Assembly (NCBI GenBank): GCA_029243145.1
Contig: JAQWSQ010000025.1
Coordinates: 1 to 59,833, forward strand
Length of the DNA stretch: 59,833 nt
DNA from: Planctomycetaceae bacterium
GTDB lineage: Bacteria; Planctomycetota; Planctomycetia; Planctomycetales; Planctomycetaceae
Direction: 5' to 3'
A program made the translations under genes and the position numbers. The notes beneath the pieces were generated by a model. That model saw only the letters and a program-made list of their open reading frames with translations. It was not told the DNA's origin and ran no database searches. Positions 35,077 through 44,103 of the stretch are shown in pieces (positions within the stretch are counted from its first letter, which is position 1; every line of letters begins with the position of its first letter).

Positions 35077-36069
35077 ATGCCTCGGCTTTTCTGGCCCAAT
35101 TTTGATTTCGAGCACGAACTTGGAGCCAACTACAACTGGCAGCCAACCGAAAAACTGCGTCAATTGAATGCGCGGTTCGCGGCGGTCTTTGGTGCTCTCT
35201 GCGATGACGGAGAGTTGATTGTTCTACCAGACACTTCGCAACAACAAACCGAGACAAAGATCGATTCGCACACCATTCGCTTTGTTCAAGAACGAATAGT
35301 CCGTGAGTCAGTCGCGTTTCGCGGCCCCGATTGGAAACTGGTGCCTTGGGGTGTGACATTGTCGTTACAAGAACTGGCAGAAGCTCGCGGCTGGAGCTGG
35401 GAGCAACCACCAGTTGATGTTGTTAAAAAACTCAATGACAGAGCGACTTCATTTGAGTGGGAACAAGAAAGGCGCACATTACCTGATGGTGCAACACTCA
35501 TTGAATCGGAAGTGGCATTGTTCGAGGCACTGAAAAATATTCCGACATCCCGGTGGGTCATTAAAGCTCGCTTTGGGATGTCGGCTAGGGAACGAATCGT
35601 AGGAACAGGCACAACTCTGACTGATTCACAACGAGGTTGGGTCAATAAACGCTTAGTCGAACAGGGGCAACTGTTTCTTGAACCGTGGCTGGAGATTGAA
35701 TCGGAAGTGGGATTGCAGTTCGACATTCCCCAAGTCGGCCCGGTGAAATTTCTCGCCGCACTCCCGTTATTGAATTCAGAGACGGGCGAGTATCGCGGCA
35801 GTCGATTGCATCTCACAGAGAGAGAACAAGTCATCTGGCAACCGGCCATTCAATGGGGACAACAAATCGCCCAACACGCACAACAGCTTGGTTACTTCGG
35901 TCCGTTGGGGATCGATGCCGCTCAATACCGGCAAGGGAATGAACTCGTCCTTCGCCCGGTGATGGATATCAACGCCCGCTGGACAATGGGACGAATGGCG
36001 TATGAATGGGGACAGCGAGTCGGGCAACCAAAAGACACAGAATGGCGCATCGCCGATGTGGCGGGATAA
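35077..36069 (+). CDS. Hypothetical protein with ATP-grasp-like C-terminal half
   Basis: A 330-residue cytoplasmic protein with no signal peptide. The C-terminal 180 residues resemble the ATP-grasp fold: SRWVIKARFGMSARERI (a Lys and phosphate-loop-like stretch), LFLEPWLEIESEVGLQF, GYFGPLGIDAAQYR and a closing VMDINARWTMGRMAY. The last resembles the xNARxxMG end seen in ATP-grasp ligases with metal-binding Asn/Glu. The N-terminal 130 residues are not recognised. ATP-grasp enzymes join an acid to an amine or thiol with ATP; the substrate here is unknown and the assignment is by eye only. It converges on the FAH gene with a gap of six bases. Confidence 0.5.
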   Translation: MPRLFWPNFDFEHELGANYNWQPTEKLRQLNARFAAVFGALCDDGELIVLPDTSQQQTETKIDSHTIRFVQERIVRESVAFRGPDWKLVPWGVTLSLQELAEARGWSWEQPPVDVVKKLNDRATSFEWEQERRTLPDGATLIESEVALFEALKNIPTSRWVIKARFGMSARERIVGTGTTLTDSQRGWVNKRLVEQGQLFLEPWLEIESEVGLQFDIPQVGPVKFLAALPLLNSETGEYRGSRLHLTEREQVIWQPAIQWGQQIAQHAQQLGYFGPLGIDAAQYRQGNELVLRPVMDINARWTMGRMAYEWGQRVGQPKDTEWRIADVAG

Positions 36070-36075
36070 AACCGA

Positions 36076-36945
36076 TTATTCTGCCGTTTTTACCACCGGG
36101 TTGACCAGTGTGCCGATGCCCGTGATTTCGATGTGAACTTCGTCGCCGTCTTCCAACGAGAAGTCATCATCGGGCACGATGCCGGTTCCCGTCATTAACA
36201 TCACGCCGTCCGGGTAATCGTTCTCCCGACCGAGCCAACCAATCAACTCGTCGAATTCACGAACAATCTGATCGGTTCCCGTTTCGTCGGTGAAGACGGC
36301 TTCTCCATCCCGCATGATGGTGAGAATGATTTTCGTACCGTCTTTATCGAACGGTTCTTCGGGGATGAGGATACAAGGTCCGAGTCCGGCGGCTTGATTG
36401 TAGAATTTCGCCTGCGGCAGATAGAGCGGGTTTTCTCCTTCAATATCGCGAGCCGACATATCGTTACCGATGGTGAAACCGACCAGTTTTTTCTCGGGTG
36501 AGATCACCAATGTCAATTCCGGTTCGGGGACCGACCAATTGCTGTCGTATCGAACTCGAACCGGATCGCCGGGACCACTGACTCTCGAAGCGGTTGATTT
36601 GAAAAACAGCTCGGGTCGGGGAGCCGTGTAGACCATATCGTAATGTGAGGCACCCGCTTCGGATTCTTCCATCCGGGCGACTTGTGATCGCTTATAAGTC
36701 ACTCCTGCCGCCCAGACTTCTTGATTGTCGATGGGGGCCAGCAATTTGATATCGGCGCCGGTGAGTGGATCGCTGTCGGGTTGTTGGAGGAAGTTGACGA
36801 GCCCTTTGGGATCGGGCGAATGTAGAATATCCGAGAGTGTGCTCACACTGTCGACTTCTGTCATATCGAGTAGCAGAAATTGATCCTGATCAACTTTGGC
36901 AATGTGGATAGTGCCATCGGAGAGGCGGACTTTGGCGAGTTTCAT
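36076..36945 (-). CDS. Fumarylacetoacetate hydrolase family protein
   Basis: A 289-residue enzyme. Features are VTYKRSQVARMEE, PELFFKSTASRVSGPG, PEPELTLVISP with the ExE metal pair, NDMSARDIEGENPLY and GVMLMTGTGIVPDDDF near the end. These are the FAH-domain motifs of 2-keto-3-deoxy-sugar-acid (fumarylpyruvate/arabinonate) dehydratase or hydrolase relatives. The substrate is unknown; sugar-acid dehydration is plausible. The ATG at 36945 overlaps the TGA of the RluA gene (ATGA), so the two are probably co-translated. Confidence 0.9.
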   Translation of the reverse strand: MKLAKVRLSDGTIHIAKVDQDQFLLLDMTEVDSVSTLSDILHSPDPKGLVNFLQQPDSDPLTGADIKLLAPIDNQEVWAAGVTYKRSQVARMEESEAGASHYDMVYTAPRPELFFKSTASRVSGPGDPVRVRYDSNWSVPEPELTLVISPEKKLVGFTIGNDMSARDIEGENPLYLPQAKFYNQAAGLGPCILIPEEPFDKDGTKIILTIMRDGEAVFTDETGTDQIVREFDELIGWLGRENDYPDGVMLMTGTGIVPDDDFSLEDGDEVHIEITGIGTLVNPVVKTAE

Positions 36946-37982
36946 GAGGTCGTCTTTCGATAATCACGCAATGCGGCGAGGGTCTGTTGCATATCGTCTG
37001 GTAATGGTGCGGTAAACGACATCCGTTTTCCAGTCTCGGGGTGATCAAACTCCAAAATGTGGGCGTGTAACGCTTGTCGGTCAATCAAGACATCTGAGGG
37101 ATCAATATGTTCGAGTGTGCGTCTTTTTCGGGCTGTTTGAAAACCGAAGAGATTCTCACCAGTCAGTTCTGATTTGAGCAGACCGATATGCCCGCCGTAT
37201 TGCCGGTCGGCGACGATGGAATGTCCCAGATGGAGCATGTGCAGCCGTAATTGATGCGTGCGTCCGGTTTTGGGATACAATTCGACATATGTGAATCCGT
37301 CGAAACGTTCGAGAACTTTGTAAAACGTGTCGGCGTGACGGGCTTTCCCGCCCTCTTCACAGACGATCATTTTCTCACGATGTTTGGGATTCGTTTTGAC
37401 AAATGTCGAAATCTCACCGGCATCGAACTCCAGATTTCCCCAGCCGATGGCGTGATACACTTTTTTTACATCGCGGTCGGCAAATTGACTACTAAGACGA
37501 TTGTGAACCTGATTATTTTTGGCCACCACCAGAACTCCCGTGGTGTCTCGGTCGAGACGATGGACAATTCCCGGTCGCAACTTGCCAGCAGTATCACTGA
37601 GCTCATCAAAATGAAACTGGAGCGCTCCGGCCATCGTGCCGCGATAGTTTCCTTTGCCGGGATGAACAATCATGTTGGCGGCTTTATTGATGACGACGAG
37701 ATGATCATCTTCGTAGACAACTTCCAGCGGAATGTCTTCCGCGGGAATTGTTTCGTCGGGCAACTCGGGGAGCTTGACCGAAAGCCGATCATTCACTTTA
37801 AGTCGCCGAGCCGGCTTGACCGGCAAACCGTTCACGAGAACTCCCCCCTGCTCGATCGATCTTTGAAACATCGCCCGAGAGTAATTGGCGTACAACCGAG
37901 AGAGATAATGATCAACACGCCAACCGTGAGCGCGAGATTCGACCGTCAATTCGATTGGTTCGTGAGAGAGTTCTTCAGACAT
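36942..37982 (-). CDS. RluA-family 23S rRNA pseudouridine synthase
   Basis: A 346-residue protein. Residues about 20-75 form an S4 RNA-binding domain (WRVDHYLSRLYANYSRAMFQ). The catalytic domain follows, with RPGIVHRLDRDTTGVLVVAK holding the catalytic Asp144 of HRLD, KVYHAIGWG and GRTHQLRLHM. This fits RluD-type enzymes that isomerise uridines in helix 69 of 23S rRNA; other RluA specificities are possible. It is translationally coupled to the downstream FAH gene. No RBS stronger than GTTTCG is seen at ATG 37982. Confidence 0.92.
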   Translation of the reverse strand: MSEELSHEPIELTVESRAHGWRVDHYLSRLYANYSRAMFQRSIEQGGVLVNGLPVKPARRLKVNDRLSVKLPELPDETIPAEDIPLEVVYEDDHLVVINKAANMIVHPGKGNYRGTMAGALQFHFDELSDTAGKLRPGIVHRLDRDTTGVLVVAKNNQVHNRLSSQFADRDVKKVYHAIGWGNLEFDAGEISTFVKTNPKHREKMIVCEEGGKARHADTFYKVLERFDGFTYVELYPKTGRTHQLRLHMLHLGHSIVADRQYGGHIGLLKSELTGENLFGFQTARKRRTLEHIDPSDVLIDRQALHAHILEFDHPETGKRMSFTAPLPDDMQQTLAALRDYRKTTS

Positions 37983-38121
37983 AACGAAACCACCGCAGGA
38001 ATAGGATCCCTCAGTTCCTGCGAATCAATGCAGTTGGCGATCACTTCCAGATGATGATCGCTCGGGCATCTTCAGCATAACCCCTCGCCCCTCCTCGAAA
38101 CAGGCAGAGACCAATTGAGGG

Positions 38122-38994
38122 TCATTCCTCGTCAGATTTTTTGGGAGCCGGTGTTCCGGGAGCCGGATCGTCGGGGAGTGAAGGAGCCGTTCCCTCAACC
38201 TTTCCTGCTTTCTCGGGGACAGGTGGAGGTTCGGGAATTCCACCCGCGTCTTCTGAGTCTTCCGGGAACGTGGCAGCAGCACTGTTTGGCAACTTCAACC
38301 CGGAGGGTGTTTGAGGCAATCGAATCTGACTTCCCGGATCGACACCGGGAGGCATACCATCAACCGGTGTTCTCGGAGGTAATGGTTTGGGATCCTGTTC
38401 CTGAAACCAGGCATAGAACTCTTGATTCTCGGGAGCTTTGAGTGCCGCAATTTGTTGGTTCGAAATTTCCGCATAGACGGTGTCGGGAAAACGCTTCAGC
38501 AATTCCTCATAGGCGTTCACCGCAGCACTTGTATCTTTGCCACTCAGCGATTCTCGACAGCGTGCCAAGCCGAACAAAGCTCGCTCTTCGAGGGCTGCCG
38601 ACAGACCTGATTGATTGAGGAGTTCGTTATAACTTTCTTCAGCAGCCTTCAGATCATCAAGAGCGGCTTCGCGGTCTGTGAACATGCTACGAACCCCTTG
38701 GTTCAGCAAGATATCAGACTCGTTGAGCAGAGCCCATTGTCCGGAAGCCTCTCCTTTATGCTGCGAAGCAACCGTGCCGTATTCATCGGAATCATCCGCT
38801 GAGATGAATTTGCTCCAACCGGCTGAATTTGTATTACTGGAAGTTTGCGTCAAATAATACCAGGCAGAGAATGCCAGCATGATCGCACAAGCACCGTAAA
38901 TCAGCTTGTCTTTATGTTGATCTAGGAAAGGAGCTGCCTGGGTGACCAGTTTTTCAAGCTCGTTGGTTTTCAGGTCGCGCTGGTGTTGATTCAT
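38122..38994 (-). CDS. YfgM-like membrane-anchored TPR protein with Pro-rich tail
   Basis: A 290-residue protein. Residues about 34-52 are a TM helix (IYGACAIMLAFSAWYYL), after a short cytoplasmic N-terminus (LVTQAAPFLDQHKDK). The periplasmic part has helical repeats (ALFGLARCRESLSGKDTSAA; AYEELLKRFPDTVYAE), like the YfgM/ancillary SecYEG translocon type. The last 90 residues are Pro-rich and disordered (PEPPPVPEKAGK...). It may assist folding or secretion. The ATG at 38994 is preferred over the TTG before it. Its direction is opposite to that of the downstream cold-shock gene. Confidence 0.68.
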   Translation of the reverse strand: MNQHQRDLKTNELEKLVTQAAPFLDQHKDKLIYGACAIMLAFSAWYYLTQTSSNTNSAGWSKFISADDSDEYGTVASQHKGEASGQWALLNESDILLNQGVRSMFTDREAALDDLKAAEESYNELLNQSGLSAALEERALFGLARCRESLSGKDTSAAVNAYEELLKRFPDTVYAEISNQQIAALKAPENQEFYAWFQEQDPKPLPPRTPVDGMPPGVDPGSQIRLPQTPSGLKLPNSAAATFPEDSEDAGGIPEPPPVPEKAGKVEGTAPSLPDDPAPGTPAPKKSDEE

Positions 38995-39297
38995 CAATCG
39001 GGTTCCGAAGGTCTAAAAACCGAAGAGAGTCTCTTCGGTCCATTCCTTGAACCGTCGGCACTCCTTCAACGTAAGGCAAGACGCGAGTATAGGTTGGGTG
39101 GAAAATGCCGTCAAGCGGCAGACCAAGTACAAACAGGCCCGAAAACACGTATTTCACTGACTTTTCCAGTCGCAATTGACTGGATGGTTTCAAGTATGTA
39201 CAGTAATCTCTCCCAGCCAGTGATTTTTTAAGGCTTTGAAGTTGTGTTTCGGGCGGCATTGGTGAGGGAATAAGTTTTGAGTGAAGTGGAAGTAGAA
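38995..39297. other. Divergent intergenic region upstream of the cold shock gene
   Basis: A 303-base stretch between the minus-strand YfgM-like gene and the plus-strand cold shock gene. It should contain both promoters and the long cold-shock 5' leader. I see no gene; short open frames have no supporting RBS. No hairpin stands out. Confidence 0.4.
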
Positions 39298-39495
39298 ATG
39301 ACTGAAGGTACGATTAAGAAGCTGACTGACAAAGGTTTTGGATTCATCGACGATGGAACAGGAAAAGACATGTTTTTCCACATGTCCAATCTCGAAGGTG
39401 TCCATTTTGATGATCTTCAAGAAGGTCAGCGCGTGGAGTACACTGAAGGACAGGGTCCTAAAGGTCCACGAGCAGAGAACGTTCGCGTTGTCTGA
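39298..39495 (+). CDS. Cold shock domain protein
   Basis: A 65-residue single cold shock domain. MTEGTIKKLTDKGFGFIDD contains RNP1 (KGFGFI), and DMFFHMSNL contains RNP2. ATG 39298 has GGAAG close upstream; a TTG at 39277 would add seven acidic residues and cannot be excluded. It binds single-stranded RNA or DNA and acts as an RNA chaperone. It is followed by a terminator at 39570-39597 and is probably monocistronic. Confidence 0.93.
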   Translation: MTEGTIKKLTDKGFGFIDDGTGKDMFFHMSNLEGVHFDDLQEGQRVEYTEGQGPKGPRAENVRVV

Positions 39496-39569
39496 ACTTG
39501 CCAAACCCAATGTTGAAGTCTGATGGGGTTGGTCAATAAGACACAAAGCCTTATACAGAGTGAAACACC

Positions 39570-39597
39570 AAGCCGGTGAGCAATCGCCGGCTTTTTT
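39570..39597 (+). terminator. Rho-independent terminator after the cold shock gene
   Basis: AAGCCGG (39570-39576) pairs with CCGGCTT (39587-39593), followed by a T-run to 39597. It lies inside a longer reading frame of the next gene, which supports that gene starting downstream at 39722. Confidence 0.85.
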
Positions 39598-39721
39598 CAT
39601 GCGCGGTACTCTCCCCGCTCGTTCCTTATTCAAGAGACTTCTGGGCTTTCATGCGGATCTCCGATATCCTGTGAGACAATCCAGCTCAGCCAACCTCCGT
39701 GAATTCTTTCATCGAATCGCC

Positions 39722-40633
39722 ATGAACTCCCATCGTTGCCAAGCCTGCGATTTTATTTTTCTCGGCGAAGAGGCTCCAGAAGAGCACTGCCCAGAATGCG
39801 GAGCAAACTGGGGAGTCGATACAAACTCGGAACTCTCCGAGAATCTTAAGACAGCCGACGAACCTACCCTCCATCCACTCCTCGAAGAACGACCACTCGT
39901 AGAAAAGAAACCGCTCGAATCGATCACGGCAGAGCCCCCTTCCCGCAAAGCGGGGGGACGCATCGCTCTTTTTGTGTGTCTTCTCATCATGATTTTCGGT
40001 TGGGTTTGGCAACTGCGCACCACCAGCCTGATGAGTCACTCCGATCGAACCTCGCAACATCGAATTACAAAATTAGAGGATGAACTGGAGACAGCTCGGA
40101 GTCGGTTGAACGATGCCAGCCTCAAAATTGTGGACGGACGTGAAACGACCCAACAGATGACTCGGCAACTCGAAGAAGTTCAGCAAGAGTTTGAGGAGGA
40201 GCGTCACAAGTTTGAAGCGGATCGCGTTCGTCTGGGAGAACTCGAACGCTCACTTTCTACTCTTTGGGAACAACACGGGCATTCACATCTTCGGTCGTGG
40301 CAAATTATGGAGCCATTTCCGTTCGTCGTGGCGTCAGCGGAAACTTCAGACGCCACCGAGTTGGCACAATTGATGGCTGTCGAAACGGGTATCCTGGAAT
40401 CAGGGTACATAGAGCAAGCAAAGTATGTTGGACTGCGTCCCAACCTCAGTTGGCAACCCTATTTGAGTGACAATGATCGGATCGATCTTCGCAAAGCGTG
40501 CGATTATCAGGAGAATGCGGCCGCGTTCGCTGTCAACTGGGTCTTCAGTCGCACGGAAAAAAAAGCCCTGTTAAGTGTCGGCAGTGATGATGGGATGATC
40601 GTGAGCGTATTTCAGACCACGCGCGACATGTAA
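39722..40633 (+). pseudogene. Zinc-ribbon/TM/coiled-coil protein, probably truncated at the 3' end
   Basis: A 303-residue reading frame. Residues 5-26 are a zinc ribbon (CQACDFIFL...HCPECGAN; CxxC-x14-CxxC). About 82-99 is a TM helix (IALFVCLLIMIFGWVW), 110-180 a coiled coil (LEDELETARSRLNDAS; EEVQQEFEEERHKFE). The C-terminal part WVFSRTEKKALLSVGSDDGM resembles the first strands of planctomycete domains that continue as SDDGxxVWLNG. Here that motif is cut: after SDDGM the frame runs IVSVFQTTRDM and stops. The same bases are the truncated 3' end of the kinase on the other strand, so both genes look broken at one junction (about 40586-40605). Function unknown; the short form might still be expressed. 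Confidence 0.6.
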
Positions 40634-41041
40634 CACGAACTCCACAGCCATATTCACAGCCAACGGTCCATGCTGTTTCACCGTTCGGGAAAGATCGTCA
40701 CCCTCGACAAACTCCATCACGAAATAATGGATGCCTTTTGATTCCCCAGCGTCGTAGGCAGTCACGATGTTAGGATGAGAGAGCTTGGCGGTGGCGCGTA
40801 CCTCCTGCTGAAAGCGTTTCAGTTGCACTTCATCTTCGACAATCATCGCGGAAAGCGTTTTCAACGCCACACGTCGCCCCATACGACGATGCTCGGCAAG
40901 AAAAACCAGCCCCATCCCTCCTTTGCCAATCGAATCCAGAATCACATAGTCACCCAAGGTCAGATAGTCGGTTTGACCTTTATAGATCCTGGGGGCCTGA
41001 TATCTCGTCAGGAGTTTTCGACGGACCATCAACTTGGCCAA
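40571..41041 (-). pseudogene. Ser/Thr protein kinase N-terminal fragment, truncated in the catalytic loop
   Basis: A 156-residue frame carrying a kinase N-lobe in planctomycete style: LTRYQAPRIYKGQ, the Gly-rich loop IGKGGMGLVFLAEHRRMGRR, VALKTL with the ATP-binding Lys, LSHPNIVTAYDAGE and GLKYAHDHPII. Normal kinases continue with the HRD catalytic loop (IVHRDIKP) and about 180 more kinase residues. Here it reads ITADT and stops at 40571. The first codon in frame is TTG; open frame extends to 41100 (LKTVSEFLDSITELPEEG). Another frame just upstream reads VGISSKQFL, a usual kinase N-terminal motif, so a frameshift is likely too. It is a dead remnant. Confidence 0.75.
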
Positions 41042-41334
41042 CTCCTCCCCTTCTTCGGGGAGTTCTGTTATCGAATCGAGGAATTCAGAAACTGTTTTGA
41101 GCTAATACCCACGAGCGCCTCTGGTTCGTCAAGGAATGATCGCGCCCCTTTGTGTGAAAGGGCTGACCAAATGATGAATGCACAATTACGGTCTCTTCAG
41201 CATTTATAACCAGATGGCCGGTCAAACCCAAGAATTTCCTGCCCTGAATCAAAAGAGGCGTGCAATTGGAGTCCGTGGTCGGTCTCTCTATAATCAATCA
41301 GACAAATAACTTCTCAACACTCATCGGACACATC

Positions 41335-43176
41335 ATGGGGTATCGCAATTTGCAGCAGTGTGTTGACGATCTCGAACGGCACGGCCACTTGATCCGTATC
41401 TCCGACGAAGTTGATCCATATCTCGAAGCTGCCGAGATCCAACGTCGCGTCTATCAGGCACAAGGGCCAGCGATCCTCTTCGAGAACGTTAAAGGGACAC
41501 AGTTCCCGATGGTCACGAACTTGTTTGGAACGTTCGAACGGACAGAATTTCTGTTTCGCGATGCGCTATCGGCAGTGCAGAAACTGGTCGCACTCAAAAT
41601 CGATCCGATGCAATACGCGAAGACGCCGTGGAAATACTTCTCAGCGGTCCGTCCGGCACTCTCGATGTTGCCTCGCTCGGTCCGTTCGGGAGCAGCAACC
41701 GAGTTCACGACGACACTCTCAGCATTACCGCAACACGTCAGTTGGCCCGATGATGGTGGCCCCTTCATCACGTTGCCCGAAGTTTACACCGAAGATCCTG
41801 CCAAGCCGGGTTTGATGTCGTCGAACCTCGGCATGTACCGCGTGCAGATTGCCGGTAATGGCTATGAGACTGATAAAGAGGTCGGACTGCATTATCAGAT
41901 CCATCGCAGCATCGGCGTGCATCACAAAGCCGCCATTGATCGCGGTGAACCACTGAAGGTCAACATCTTCATCGGGGGAGCACCATCGATGACTCTTTCT
42001 GCAGTGATGCCTTTGCCGGAAGGAATGAGCGAACTCACTTTTGCCGGCGCGTTGCAAAAACGCGCCATTCGCATGATCAAGCAAAACAATGCCCCGGCCA
42101 TTTATGCCGAGGCCGACTTCTGCATCACCGGTACGATTGATCCCACCGGACTCAAGCCCGAAGGACCGTTCGGAGACCATCTCGGTTATTACAGCCTACA
42201 ACATCCTTTCCCTGTGGTGAAAGTGGATCAGGTCTATCATCGCAAAGATGCCATCTGGCCCATGACGGCTGTCGGCAGGCCACCGCAAGAAGACACATCG
42301 TTTGGTCACATCATTCACGAGATCACTGGACCGGCTATTCCCACTGTCATCAACGGCGTCAAAGCGGTCAACGCGGTTGATGCGGCGGGAGTTCATCCCC
42401 TACTCCTGGCGATGGGCAGTGAGCGCTATGTCCCCTACGACAAACCGGCCCGGCCTCAAGAATTGTTGACACAAGCCAACGCCATTCTCGGACAGGGACA
42501 ATTGTCCCTCGCAAAATACCTGTTGATCCTCAACGAATCCGATCATCCCGGCCTCGATATCGAACAGATCGACCAGTTCTTCATGCGTTTATTGGAACGC
42601 ATTGATTGGCAGCATGATCTCCATTTTCAAACTCGCACCACCATGGACACGCTCGATTACAGTGGACACGGCTTCAATGCCGGCTCCAAACTTGTCTTGG
42701 CGGCCGTCGGCTCGAAACAACGGGACTTGCCGACGGAAATCCCTAGCGGCTTTTCTTTACCGGAGGGCTTCGATGATGTCCGCATCTGCCTGCCGGGCGT
42801 GTTGGCCATCCGCGGACCGAAATTCACCGAATACGGCGACGGTCAAGAAGCGGGGCTGACTCGTTTTTGCGAATCACTAGCCGTCGACCATCCCATCAAT
42901 CAATTCCCTTTGATCATTCTCGTCGATGATGCCGAGTTCACGTCGGCGTCGCTCAACAACTTTTTGTGGGTGACGTTCACGCGCTCGAACCCGGCTGCCG
43001 ACATTTCGGGAATCGGCGCGTTCAACCATCAGAAACATTTCGGCTGTCGTGGATCATTGGTGATCGATGCCCGGTTGAAACCGCATCACGCCCCACCATT
43101 GATTGAAGATTCCGAAGTGACCCGCCGTGTGGATGAGTTGGCGGCACCCAGCAAACCATTGCATGGGATTATTTAG
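41335..43176 (+). CDS. UbiD-family decarboxylase (menaquinone-type)
   Basis: A 613-residue prenylated-FMN-dependent decarboxylase. The ATG at 41335 (MGYRNLQQCVDDLERHG) is the family start. EADFCITGTIDPTG, KPEGPFGDHLGYYS and LVDDAEFTSASLNN belong to the UbiD signature, with the Glu/Arg/Glu triad region. The length (about 600) fits the menaquinone-type subfamily (MqnL) more than E. coli UbiD (about 490). With the UbiA-like gene at 44104 it may act in the late steps of the futalosine pathway to menaquinone, where the aromatic carboxyl is removed; a UbiX partner is not in the window. Other aromatic or alpha,beta-unsaturated acid substrates are possible. Confidence 0.88.
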   Translation: MGYRNLQQCVDDLERHGHLIRISDEVDPYLEAAEIQRRVYQAQGPAILFENVKGTQFPMVTNLFGTFERTEFLFRDALSAVQKLVALKIDPMQYAKTPWKYFSAVRPALSMLPRSVRSGAATEFTTTLSALPQHVSWPDDGGPFITLPEVYTEDPAKPGLMSSNLGMYRVQIAGNGYETDKEVGLHYQIHRSIGVHHKAAIDRGEPLKVNIFIGGAPSMTLSAVMPLPEGMSELTFAGALQKRAIRMIKQNNAPAIYAEADFCITGTIDPTGLKPEGPFGDHLGYYSLQHPFPVVKVDQVYHRKDAIWPMTAVGRPPQEDTSFGHIIHEITGPAIPTVINGVKAVNAVDAAGVHPLLLAMGSERYVPYDKPARPQELLTQANAILGQGQLSLAKYLLILNESDHPGLDIEQIDQFFMRLLERIDWQHDLHFQTRTTMDTLDYSGHGFNAGSKLVLAAVGSKQRDLPTEIPSGFSLPEGFDDVRICLPGVLAIRGPKFTEYGDGQEAGLTRFCESLAVDHPINQFPLIILVDDAEFTSASLNNFLWVTFTRSNPAADISGIGAFNHQKHFGCRGSLVIDARLKPHHAPPLIEDSEVTRRVDELAAPSKPLHGII

Positions 43177-43368
43177 TAGTGATTGCCCGAGCAGTCAAAT
43201 GCTCAAAACCAAGTCATTCAAACAGAGCAATTCGACTTGGATAAGATTTTTGGAGAATCTCAATGAGCACTGGCTTGCCCAGCAGTGTGAGTTCAGAGAT
43301 CACCTTGACGAAGAATGAAAGAACCGGACGTTGTCGCATTTTGACTGCTGGCGTTGAACTTCAAGTTG

Positions 43369-43888
43369 ACTCACGCAGCGGCGCAGAGAAAGACAAATTG
43401 AGTCGCACCGATTGCTCGTCTCTCGGTGTGCCGAAGACACAAGAGGCTATTTTGGAAACGATTTGAGAGAATTGAACCGCAGAGTTCGCTGAGGACGCAG
43501 AGAAAAATGAGGAAGAGGTAAATGCGTGATCCGCGGTTTTTTTTCTTGATGGCCACAAAAATCACAAAGTGCATCGTTTCGCGGCTTCTCGTGTTTTTTG
43601 TAGCTGCTATAAAATAGTCATCCGATTCATCAAAGCCGGAATACTCATTCTCTATCCCAACTAACAATGGAGGATATTTCTCTGCGCCGCTGCGCCTCTG
43701 CGTGAGTCAATTTCTCTCACTGGCGGACAGGCCGACCAGTGCCACCTTTATTTTCATCTTGGGCCATGCTTGCGTTCCGATTGACGTAAACGACATGTGA
43801 AATGAGAGTTCAATATTCATTTTAACTTTTGAGAGCCCCAGCCACACAACTCCTCAATTCTCCGCGTCCTCAGCGAACTCTGCGGTAT
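43369..43888. repeat. Repeat island B: mosaic of intergenic repeat modules
   Basis: Part of a 927-base gene-free stretch (43177-44103). It holds two ACTCACGCAG...GCGCAGAGAAA boxes, one forward (43369-43391) and one reversed (43677-43707). The reversed copy has a module like the one at 17488-17640 on one side (43534-43676) and, on the other (43708-43850), the hairpin segment and the GGGGCTCTCAAA-containing module seen at 17701. Near the forward box CAAATTG...TTGCTCGTC matches 17870-17900 in the same orientation. CCGCAGAGTTCGCTGAGGAC occurs forward near 43477 and reversed near 43860. The order and orientation differ from island A. No protein was found in it. Confidence 0.8.
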
Positions 43889-43981
43889 CAAACAACTACC
43901 GTTGTCCCCTGCATGCTGGCTCACGCTGATAATAGTTTTGTAGGGTAGGATGTGATGCTCTCGCTTGCGTGAGCATGTGAA

Positions 43982-44013
43982 TTCACTTCGCCGAACTCTC
44001 CACACGAAGTGAA
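43982..44013. other. Inverted repeat TTCACTTCG/CGAAGTGAA
   Basis: Nine-base perfect arms at 43982-43990 and 44005-44013 enclose 14 bases. It lies at the end of island B, about 90 bases downstream of the UbiA-like stop on the minus strand. There is no T-run, so its use as a terminator is uncertain. Confidence 0.4.
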
Positions 44014-44103
44014 CAATCACAAGAACACTAATGACCGCTGATCTTCACTAATTGTAAGTCAACTCTTTTTATGAGTGCTTATTCGCGAAGCAGAAGGCGA
44101 GAC

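Noticed and set aside
37251-38054. 267-codon open frame on the plus strand
   Set aside because: It is antisense to the RluA-family gene, whose motifs are complete; no protein features were seen.
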